Below, piece by piece: positions 53,570 through 64,000 of a stretch of 64,000 bases of DNA; positions within the stretch are counted from its first letter, which is position 1; every line of letters starts with the position of its first letter. The stretch comes from Dichetophora obliterata (lineage: Eukaryota; Arthropoda; Insecta; Diptera; Sciomyzidae): contig OY986440.1 of assembly GCA_963920525.1 (NCBI GenBank), forward strand, positions 19,413,130-19,477,129, given 5' to 3'. Position numbers and translations under genes: made by a program. A model generated the notes under the pieces. It ran no database searches, was not told the origin of the DNA, and saw only the letters and a list, made by a program, of their open reading frames with translations.

Positions 53570-54578
53570 ATACTTTTAATATGTTAATACTTTTTTTAAA
53601 AATTGATGCAGGCGTGCCACAAGGTTCGGTGTTAGGACCTGTCCTTTTTCTAATATATATTAACTCAATTTTTAGTTTAGAGTTTTCGAGTGAAACAGTT
53701 GCCTTTGCTGATGATATAGCTTGCATATACTCATGTTGTTCTGTTCTTGATCTGACAGCGAACATTAATCATGATCTTGTTCTTTTGAGACATTGGTTTG
53801 CAATACATAAGCTGGTACTTAGTGGTAAAACCAAATTTATGTTTTTCAGTTTTGTTGGTAGAGAAATCCAGTGCGATCAATTAAGATTTCATCACTCCAA
53901 CTGCGACAAGTTCTTGTTTGATAATAACACGTATATCTTGTTCTGGTTGTTTTAAGATTCAATGCGTTACATCTTTTAAATACTTAGGTATTTTGGTAGA
54001 CTCGAAGATGAATTGGTCAGAACACACCACCGCACTGAAACGATATGCTATGTCAGCTTTAAGACAAATTTATCTGCTCACGAAAGTTATTAACATGTAT
54101 TTATTATGGGATTTTACATTCAAAACTGAAATATGGACTAGCTTGTTGGGGTGGTACACATTCAAACAAGATTAACCCATTGCTCATCACTCAAAAGCAT
54201 ATTATTCGCATTATTTGCAGTAAAAGTAGAATTGTACATAGCTTTGCACTTTTCAAGAGTCTGGAGATTCTTCCATTCAAGCATTTGCATTGCTATAAAA
54301 TATAACAGATTTTTTTTAACAACAATGGTCATTTGACGAACAGAAATAATCCAAGCTACAATCTCAGAATAAATAGTAATAACAAAGTCGTAGTTCCACC
54401 GCATAGTTTACATTTCCTTCATTCATATTCTGCGATAGCCCCAATATTATATAACTGCTTACCAGACATTATTCGCTGTATTCGCTATAAGAAAGCTTTC
54501 CTTATGGAAATCGTAAAATCGTGGCTATTTAAACTAAGCTATGATGACTTAAACCAAATTCTTCATAAACAAATATAA
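53570..54578 (+). pseudogene. LINE D fragment, reverse transcriptase C-terminal half
   Basis: Coding pieces in shifting frames: AGVPQGSVLGPVLFLIYINS and FADD (53609-53725), then FKYLGILVDSKMNWSEH (53970-54020), then a C-terminal part with ILYNCLPDIIRC (to 54578). FADD is an RT catalytic box. There are several frameshifts. The elements with SVLGPVLF and FADD differ from LINEs A-C. An AT-rich 3' part follows. The clade is not assigned. Confidence 0.8.
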
Positions 54579-54907
54579 TTCGAGAATTGTTTGCCTGCTT
54601 CTTACTTTTAATTTATTATTTATTTAATCTATTTATTTGTTTTTTCAATTTATTCTTGTCTAATCTTTGTATTTTTTATTTCTCAATCTAATCAATTAAT
54701 AACAAATTGCATTTAATATTTTACTTATATAAAACCCTTTGTATGAATGTATGATCTGTGTATGTTTTAAATTTGAAAATTATATCTACTCTGCATTCGC
54801 CATTAGTTCTTTAAGCTACAGAATGCAGATTTGTGAATCATTGTTTATAAATGTTTATGAAGTCTACTACTGTAATATTTTTAACATAATGTTTCATAAT
54901 AAATAAT
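54579..54907. other. AT-rich flank or LINE D 3' UTR
   Basis: T-rich sequence with TTTATTTATT repeats after the last LINE D codon; no tail repeat or gene is recognised. Confidence 0.4.
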
Positions 54908-55658
54908 TCAATATACTATACTATATTCAAAATTCAAAGTCTGACCCAGCGCATTTATTTCAGACCTAGTTAGTGCCAGGCAAGTGCATAAAAAATGTGT
55001 AAGTGTTTTTTTTTTATTTGGGTCATCACAACTGCAATAGTAGACCTTTAAAGGCAGTCCGATCTTTTTGGTGTGTGCTCTGATACACCAATGTTTTGTG
55101 ATGATTCTGGCTATATCAATCCTAAATGTTGATATCATCTCCTGAGTTTTGTCTATGTTGTATGTGGACCACATTTTGTTGTATTGCAGGTGGAAAAGCC
55201 CCTCCATCTACGACCAGCTTAGGCAAGGTAATAAGATTGAATGCTTCCCTTCACTGTATTAAGAGGTACTGCGGCTTTTCAAGGTAAAAAAATCAACCTG
55301 GCCAGTCCATTTAACTTTTTACTACCATTAGTGTTTTTATAGCCGGGAACCCATATTATAAGAATATCTTGATGGTGACATTTATTGGTGAAAGGCCTAG
55401 TTTCCCTCCACATTGTCTAACCAGCTTTGAGCTGGTTTTATTAGTATCTAATGCTGCGGCCTGATTATTCGACAAGGTAGCTACATTGAGGTGCAGCTGC
55501 TTTAATCGCTGAAAGACGCTGGCTGAGTTCGGGAAACGAAAAGTGACCTCCACACGTAGCTTTTCTGAGCATGCTCCTGCCAGTGTTGTTAAAATGTAAA
55601 AATTGTACCAAAACTGGTAAATTTTTTTTTGATGTGAAAACGTGAAATTGAATTCCAT
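54908..55658 (-). pseudogene. LINE B-family fragment, RNase H and C-terminus
   Basis: On the minus strand, GACSEKL..VTFRFPNSASVFQ (near 55580-55500) and LVRQCGGKL match the LINE B RNase H region. Further on, IITKHWCIRAHTKKIGLPL and CSCDDPNKKKTLTHFLCTC match the LINE B C-terminus (ITGHWCIGVHAERIGLPL; CRSCDDPNEKETLTHFLCTC). Stops and small deletions are frequent. This is an older, 5'-truncated relative. Confidence 0.8.
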
Positions 55659-56042
55659 TCAGGTAAATTTTTTAACAAAATGTTCCTTCACTCTACGTTA
55701 AAGTATACACTGTTTTGTTTTACATGCAAAAACGTATTAAAATTATCGGCCTCTTTCAATGTTATCGAACTTGTTTGCTAAAAAAAAAACAACCCTATTG
55801 AGCTTGTTCTTGTGTAAAGTTTTCCTCCATTGTGGCTAATTAGAAAATTTTTCATGCGGCGATCTGGTTAAAAATTCAAAGGTAAGTTTTCATTATGTTT
55901 ATTCATATTAAGCATTTCTGAACTTATCTTTCAATTTTACAAAGATATAATTCCCAATTTGCTGCATGTGCTGAGCTTTACACAACACTTTCATCTAATG
56001 GACAAGTAAGTAAGTTTACTAAAATGTTTTATCTTTTATGAT
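55659..56042. other. no feature seen
   Basis: AT-rich DNA between a LINE relic and a hAT-type element; no open frame or repeat stood out. Confidence 0.5.
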
Positions 56043-56050
56043 TTATGAAT

Positions 56051-58902
56051 TAGACATCTGCATGAATGCATTTATTTTATTTGCCATAACATATACTTTA
56101 CTTTAATGTACAACACTTCAAGTAGCTTTCAAACATGTGTGTAATAATTTCAACTTAACAAGAAAGAGAAGAGAGTATTGTACAACATTCTGTTTGATCT
56201 CAACAGAGTGTATACATAATTTGCTTTATCGTTTACTCTCTTTGTATGCAGCATACATAACTAACTGCAATAGATTTTCTTAGATACACCAAATACAAAA
56301 AGAATACCAAGTATACCTAGTAAGAAAAGAATAATTTTCTGTACAACGTTTCTTTGCTATCTTTTTTAAGCAATTCTTCTTTTACGTACTTTTCCTCATA
56401 GCTGCAGATCTAGTAAGTAAAAAAAATGGAAATCACACAAAGTGTGCACTAATGATGCCAGTTTGAGGGAAATTTCCCTTTTTGAGGGAATTTTAAATCG
56501 TCTTTTGAGCTAAATGGGAATAAGGGAAACATTTTGTTTGGTAGTATAAAAAAGGGGATTTTCAAATGAACCACAAAAGACCTTATTCTGATGAATGATC
56601 TACGTTTGTTAATTTAATTACAAAGTAGTTTGTTTTATAATTTTTTTTTAACATGAATTACCTTTTGAAGACAGTTTTATGAAGTAGCTTTCAATATAAT
56701 TTTAAACTGAGAAATTCTTATGATTGCAAATAATTGCAATTGTCAAATAAGTCGATAAATATAAGAAGTATATTGCTATGTATATTGTGGCGACCGTAGC
56801 CTAGTGGGTAGAGTGCGTGGCCTCTAAGCTAAAGAACCGCGGTAGCCCGGGTTCAATTCCAGCTCAGACAGAAAGTTTTTTCAAGAGAATCATTTTTCTG
56901 TTTGGTCGTCACCTCTCTGCAGACAATGGCAAACCTCAGAGATTAAAAATTGCCATGTAAAGCTTCTTGAGAACATAAGCCGTTCGGAGCCGGCATAAAA
57001 CTCGTAAGTCCAGTTCTCGGTCATTTGTGATCAAACATTTAATAACACGCACAACACAATTGATCAATAGAGAAGCTAGGTCAAAGTCCTTTCAAGGGCT
57101 GAAATGGCCAGTTTCTTTTTTTTTTATATTGCTATGAATATTGTTTTGTTTCTTGTATATTTTAATTACTTATACGAAAATAATTTATGAATTTTATTTT
57201 ATAAAACATAATTTTATTTTATTCTCTTTGTTTCCAATAACACAGTGTCACAGTGATTTTCCACTTCTTAAATTACCTAGTGTAGGTTTTATGTCTGGAC
57301 AAGTACCACACGAAACAGCAATTAAAAGTTGTTTTTTGGCTTACCGTTAAAATTTTGACTTACCGTTAAAATACCAGTTTTGTGAACATTCATGCATTTT
57401 ATACCCATTAACTCAACCAGTTATCAACTGATTCTAGATTTTATGCCTGTTTTGGAAAGATAATAAACAGACCTTTTAAATGAAATCCAAAACTTTGTGG
57501 TATTGATGTATTTACTTCGCGTATTTCTTCAAGTAAACGCAAAGATTCAAATTTCTTATTTCAATTGAATCAATTTTACAATTTACTGGAAATAAATTAA
57601 TTCAAAAAGTTATATGAAAATTTTAGAAATTTAATAAATTATTTTGTATAAGATTCCATAACTTTGTCAATTTAAGTTCATTTTGAATACGAAACACTCA
57701 ACTTACTCCAAAATAAACGTTATTTTCTTTTATGCCATGCGTTTTGAAGAAACTGTGTCGAAAAAAGATCGGCAGATGTAAATAAGTTGGAAAAGTATCA
57801 AAAACTTAACATATACTTGACTAAAACACGTACAAACAATATCTAGAATTCTTGAATTGGCTTATAACTGATTGAGTAATTGGGTAATGAGTGCTTGAAG
57901 GAGTGCAAACTTGGCTTTTTTTTTACGGTAAGTTAAGGTTTTGAGGGTTGTAGACAACTTGTATGCACCGTTTTGTGTTATACTCGGCCAAACCTACATC
58001 TTACATTAGGTAATTTTAAAAGTGCATATGAAACATAATTTTATGTAACAAATACTTATGTTTAAACCATAGAAAAAGTTTTTAAAACAGAGTCTATAAT
58101 TCTTTTAGCTATAAAAAAATGTTGTATGTTTATGTTTACGAACATGTGTTATGTTTTTTAGTTCTTTAATGAACCTTTGTACCTAAAATTTCAAAGCTTA
58201 AACTAGTTATGTTTGAAAGATATTTAAAAGATTTTTCAAATTTTTGGGAGGGTTAAAAGGTGACTGGGAAATTATACACAAATATACTGGCAACACTGGT
58301 GGGCACAGTTTAGTGAGGAATTGGTATTTTGTAAACTTTTTTCTGAAAAATAGAATTAATAGAATTAATGGATAAGTGAATTAGTGAAACTGTTTAAAAA
58401 CATATATTTTCTAAATGCTATTCTATCAAACCTACAAAGACTATAACAGTATTTTGTTGCTCAAATTCTCCGAATATGTAAAGAATTTTTTTAAACATTT
58501 TCTAAACTTTTTCTTTATTTTATTTATTGCTAATAAACGTATAATTTTCCCTCATAGCTCAAATAATATTATTTTTTGTTCATATAAATCATTGTCAGTT
58601 TTAAAGCTTCCTAAAATTCGTTGCAATTAGTTTCCTTATAATAAGTTTCCTTACATTGCTGTATGTGTATTCATTTCACTACAAGTACTTGGTGTACCGA
58701 AATATTACTCACAGAATAACACATGAATTCAAGTTAATTTCATTTTGAGTGCTTTACTGATTTTAGTACAAAACACAAATGTTTCCTTCTATATTTATTT
58801 GCGCTCATTCGTAATTGGTAGCTGAGTGTGAAAGAGTATAATCATTTCTTTTCATAGCAAATGTGTTGGAGTTGCTTCCGAATGCATTCATGCAGATGTC
58901 TA
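56051..58902. mobile_element. hAT-type element, non-autonomous, 2.85 kb
   Basis: Perfect 22-bp inverted ends start TAGACATCTGCATGAATG (56051-56072, 58881-58902). Perfect 8-bp target duplications TTATGAAT flank them (56043-56050, 58903-58910). A SINE interrupts it at 56788. A direct TTACCGTTAAAAT pair lies at 57343-57373. No transposase domain is recognised in its short frames. Confidence 0.75.
56788..57124 (+). mobile_element. tRNA-derived SINE, family 2, copy 2
   Basis: It has 19-bp target duplications with one mismatch (56769-56787, 57125-57143; TATATTGCTATG then (T/A)ATATTG). The head is TGGCGACCGTAGCCTAGTGG, box B GGTTCAATTCC (56850-56860). The body and tail are as in copy 1. Box B is intact here, so this copy is closer to a transcribable form. 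Confidence 0.92.
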
Positions 58903-58910
58903 TTATGAAT

Positions 58911-59953
58911 TCATCAGATCAATCAAATATGAAAACGTGGTATGTAGTACCTAAGACCGTTAAAACTCGATTTGTGCACAAATATAAAGAAAAATTGAGT
59001 TGATTGGTGGTGGACGCAGTAAGTTGCACACCCTACAAAAATGAGTTTTTTGGTAAATATTAATATTATAAAAAAAATATATACTTGGTTGATTGGTGGA
59101 TTTCGTTGCAATCAAATTTTTTGAATCGGAAAACGAATTCCATTTAATTATTACAGTAGTACTACAACGATATTTAAAAGGAATTTTTGACCCGATTGGC
59201 TAAAGGAATTTCCCTGTGTGAAATCAGAGTGGTACAAACTTTTGTATTGCCTGTGAAAGAACACTGTCCAATCATGTGACTTCTTTAAAGCAATCATGCC
59301 TTTTGCGTTAATCTTCAAAATTTTGAAATTAAAAGAAATCCAATTGCAATCAAGTCAGATATGAGCCAAGAACATGAACATTTTTTGCACACGTGCACGA
59401 CGACGAGCTCAACCTGGTTATGTTCCTAATACATAACACTTTGTCGTTTTTACTAATGGACTCCTTTCCAATCTTGTTAATAGAGAGCTGTCCTGATTCG
59501 CAGATTGCAATGTCAGTCAAATGCAGTAGAACAAAATCAACTCAACTTGCAGAAATCTTAGGAAAAAAAAATCACAAGTAAAATTAAGACTAACAAATTT
59601 TTATAAATAATCGATGTTGAGCAATCTTGTTAAATCTATTTTTTATATCTTGGTATTTAGAAGTAAATGGAATAAAATCTGTGGAACTGGCAGAATAAAT
59701 GGGTAGCACCAAAGTGGAAGTTTATTTTTTATTCCTGTTTAAAATTGATACAATATTGAATTCATACAACCATATGTACATTAAAATAACACATTTAATT
59801 GAATATTTATGTATTAAATATATTGACTTTAAATTTATGTTCGTTGGATACTTTAAAATTTGGTTTAAATTTTTAATATATTTATTGATAATATTTGATA
59901 AGCTTTTGTTTTGGATGTGAATTTTTTTTTCTTAAATGTGAAATTTTTTGGAA
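58911..59953. other. no gene recognised
   Basis: AT-rich DNA. Short frames (for example 59393-59581) have no domain. A TTGATTGGTGG pair lies at 59000 and 59090. Confidence 0.5.
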
Positions 59954-60262
59954 TTTTGGTACAAAATTTTAGGCTTTGGCAACTCGGCTTTGGAACCCAC
60001 AGAGCTTCGCATGGGTTCTTGAACAGCTCAACAGGAAGACAATCGGCTACTTTGTTCTTTGGCCGAACGATAGCTGTTCAGGACTTTATTATAGTCGGGC
60101 AGCGGAACTCTGACGCTGTCATCTGTAAATTAGGTTTCCAGCATTGCTATTCAGAAGCCTTAAGAAATAGCATCATTGCAGATAAATATGGTATGAGGTC
60201 GTCAATGCGCCTGGTAACCACCACCAAGTCAATGTTATCATACCTGGCATTCCGATCCTAAT
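59954..60262 (+). other. GC-richer island, possible exon or unknown element piece
   Basis: About 300 bp is distinctly less AT-rich than its surroundings. On the plus strand it is preceded by AAAATTTTAG, an acceptor-like sequence. One plus frame is open throughout (to TAA 60259). Another is open for 46 codons (ALATRLWNPQSFAW at the start). The minus strand has a 35-codon open stretch (RNARYDNIDLVVVTRR). None is recognised. I cannot say which strand, if any, is coding. Confidence 0.3.
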
Positions 60263-60575
60263 TATGCCATCATATACATTTTGTTAATCAAAATTCTTTT
60301 TTGTCGCTAAGTTGGCACAACTGTGCTCTTCACTGACGCTGAGTTGGAGCGCGATCTTTCGTTTACTTTGTTTTAACCGTATTTTCTGGAATCAACTTAA
60401 TTTCTCTCCTCAAATTTTAATTCCTCCGGAGCGATATCACGTGAATCATTGGTTGTTCAATGTTATTTGTTGAGTTATTTGAGAGTTCAAAGTAAGATTT
60501 TTTTTCACAGATCTGGCCTTTCTCGACGAATTTGCTTTCTCAAACACCGCATAACGCTCAGATAATATTCGTTAT

Positions 60576-60851
60576 TTAACGTCTGACCTTCTGGCCAAAT
60601 TTTGGCAATCCCCTTAAGAGGGCTTTTTTAACTAGTAGTTTCCCGTACTTTCTTGACATAATGTATTGTATTGCAACAGCAGGTATTGCTCCTAGACTTC
60701 CATTTTCGCTGTAAACTAGCATGAATCCTGTTTGGTCTCGTAAGATACAGTACCCCCTATCTTTAATGAGTCTCTCGCATGCTATGCAAAAGACCAGTTG
60801 CGTTGAAACATTTTGCTTCAGTTTGCCGTTTTTAGATTTTTTAATATACAC
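60576..60851 (-). CDS. hypothetical ORF or exon, 91 codons
   Basis: The minus frame has a balanced composition with CIACERLIKDRGYCILRDQT and a basic C-terminus (KFGQKVRR), then TAA. It has no ATG near its 5' end. CTGTAG at 60856-60861 (minus strand) could be an acceptor, so it may be a terminal exon. No domain is recognised. It is on the same strand as the putative host exons, but nothing links them. Confidence 0.3.
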   Translation of the reverse strand: MYIKKSKNGKLKQNVSTQLVFCIACERLIKDRGYCILRDQTGFMLVYSENGSLGAIPAVAIQYIMSRKYGKLLVKKALLRGLPKFGQKVRR

Positions 60852-61890
60852 ACAACTACAGCAGTTTTATAAGCAAATTCTTAAAAACGTCAAGACAGTG
60901 CAGGTTTTTTGTTTTTTTTTTTTTTGTTTGTTTTCTTAATCTAATAGTTTTCAAGATATTTGTGTTTATGCTCGATGGTTTGTTTGATAAAATTGTGAAC
61001 GCTGTGATTCATATGTTTATATCGCGCGCTTATCTACTTTTAGAAGCTGTTAGTTGTTTTTCCTTTTTTTGTTGTGGATTGATCATTATGTTCATCACCA
61101 TAACTATTAATTCTCTTTGCATCAATCGTCTTCATCTATCTTCATTTTCTATTTGCGTTTTTGTTGTCTTTATACCACTGTTTATTATCATATAAAAATC
61201 GTTGTCGTGCTCCGATCATCGCTCATTGATTTTTTATTCCCTGTTTTTTAACTCTTTTATTCTACATTGTTTTGTTCCATTCATTAAAATAAACATTGAA
61301 ATCGTAACAAGAATTCTTTTGTTTTTTATTTATTTTTTTTTTTATTTGTGTGGCAGCACGAACGAAAGTGTATGCGTGTGTTGCCAACTTCTACGTTATT
61401 TTCTGACCGGGATTATTTTTTTTTTGTCTTGATTGCTTTTGTTTTTCTTTATCTGAGGGTTTTTCTTTTATTTTAAGGTTTTTTATAACTTCGAATGCTC
61501 GATGTTTTGATTTATAGGTTTTTTGTAGTGCCTCTCTCGCTTTGACACTTGCAAAGTAAAAATCTCTTTTCTCTCTGTTACTTTAGACTGACTGCACTGT
61601 GGACCAGTGTTGCCATCTACCTTTAAAAAAATTCCACTCAACTTCAGCGAACTATGAAAACTCTTAAGAAAATTTCCACAATGACTTCTTTGAAAAAACA
61701 AATAAAGCAAGAAAACACATTTTTATAATGGTTTTATGGTTTTGTATGAAGTGGTATTTTGAGATCAGTTTGATAAAAAAAGTATATATAAAAGCATAAA
61801 CTAATTATTTCACAGTTAATTTAATAAATAAGCTAAGCTGGTTTTTTTAAAAATTCCACGGTACCTTTTCGATAAACTACAGATTTAACA
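60852..61890. other. AT-rich DNA, no gene recognised
   Basis: T-rich sequence whose frames are hydrophobic by composition. CAGTGTTGCCATCTACC at 61607 looks like a hAT terminus but no partner end was found. Confidence 0.5.
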
Positions 61891-62361
61891 GTCGGCTAGA
61901 AGTAATATGCTTATAGTACAGAATTTTAAATTTCTAAACTCTACTAGAATCTTCTTTATTAACGCCATAAGATTATGGAATACATTACCTTATCACTTAA
62001 AACCAATTAATGGAATTGGTAGCCTAAGGCAAGCATTATTTGATTTTTTTTACCCAATTCCTATATTTAAGCTTTCTCTTTTTAAACTTCTGCTTTTTCT
62101 CTTCTTTATTTTTTTTCTATTTTACTTTTATTTCATATATCAGATTCTAATATATCTTCTATACTGCCTGTTAATTTTGCTTATTATAATGTAAGCTATA
62201 TTATACAGTTTAAAATATTTTGTGTTTAAAACGTCATATTAAACTTTATATAATATTAAAATTAAAATTAAAATATAATTTCATTTGTAATATTTTATTC
62301 TTGCTTTTTATAGTAAAAGAACTTGTTCTTATTGCACTAGTAAAATTACTAAAAATAATAA
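61890..62361 (+). pseudogene. LINE E 3' end: ORF2 C-terminus and 3' UTR
   Basis: The frame from 61889 reads SARSNMLIVQNFK, then FFINAIRLWNTLPYHL and LRQALFDFF, the usual C-terminus of CR1/Jockey-like ORF2 proteins. It then runs on into hydrophobic codons from T-rich DNA. The 3' UTR ends with a hairpin AAGAAC/GTTCTT (62318-62331), TATTGCACTAG and the TAA tract. The rest of the element is missing. Confidence 0.65.

Positions 62362-64000
<1,639 letters not shown>

Noticed and set aside
56444..58294. A further hAT element with GCCAGT-type ends inside 56051-58902
   Set aside because: The ends pair poorly (TGATGCCAGT against TGTTGCCAGT) and the flanking octamers do not match.
61607..61866. hAT terminus CAGTGTTGCCATC
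   Set aside because: No partner terminus or target duplication was found.
62101..62194. Transmembrane tail of the LINE E frame as a real protein part
   Set aside because: The hydrophobic run is translated T-rich 3' UTR after the usual ORF2 C-terminus.

Overview
The window looks like dipteran (brachyceran fly) chromosomal DNA: AT-rich, little host coding sequence, and built mostly of transposable elements inserted into one another. The fly assignment is an inference from the element repertoire (BEL/Pao with DUF1759/DUF1758-type Gag and protease, non-LTR elements with a DUF4780-type or PHD-finger ORF1, tRNA-derived SINEs, Helitrons, hAT, PIF/Harbinger and Tc1-type elements) and from AT richness. 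No rRNA, functional tRNA, CRISPR or prokaryotic gene was seen.

Left part (1-15 kb). Two short minus-strand blocks look like exons of one unrecognised host gene: an internal exon at 10343-10440, bounded by AG and GTAAGT and open in one frame, and a probable last coding exon at 4997-5092 in compatible phase. The intron-like DNA between them carries two hAT-type elements (5390-6941, with a smaller element inside it, and 7342-8223). Downstream (2.3-4.9 kb) is a cluster of inverted repeats with tRNA-like cassettes and a fragment of a Myb/SANT-like gene. Right of 10.6 kb come two copies of a repeat (family R) with a Helitron-like 3' end, a SINE, a MITE full of a 14-bp palindrome, and an 866-bp Tc1-type foldback element.

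Middle part (15.2-29.2 kb). Two copies of one Helitron lie in inverted orientation (15344-20199 plus, 22975-26154 minus), both inserted A|T into family R repeats. The left copy carries a 2.4-kb PIF/Harbinger-like element. The right copy carries a hAT element with a second hAT element inside it, holding a relic of a transposase dimerisation domain. The left Helitron preserves the empty site of the first hAT. A second copy of that hAT, at 28.2 kb, carries a 443-bp MITE and its sister shows the empty site.

Main structure (29.4-52.1 kb). Four retrotransposons are nested. LINE A (plus, 29398-30178 and 50116-52114) is split by LINE B (plus, 30179-30490 and 45239-50115). LINE B is split by LINE C (minus, about 30496-45238). 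LINE C ORF1 is split by a BEL/Pao LTR retrotransposon (minus, 34888-43676; LTRs of 439 and 445 bp, 5-bp target duplication CTAAG). Decay follows the nesting: A has many stops and frameshifts, B several stops and a deletion, C two frameshifts, and BEL has near-identical LTRs with long open gag and pol. The BEL element also has a third ORF after pol, where some relatives have env. It repeats the Gag zinc-knuckle and protease layout but has N-P-S where the catalytic D-S-G should be. This is the most interesting object in the window.

Right part (52-64 kb). A SINE has inserted between the A and B boxes of another tRNA-derived element. There follow a 197-bp foldback MITE, two degraded LINE fragments, a 2.85-kb hAT-type element with perfect 8-bp target duplications and its own SINE insertion, and the 3' end of a further LINE. 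Its TAA tail has grown into a (TAA)n tract of more than 1.6 kb that runs off the window.
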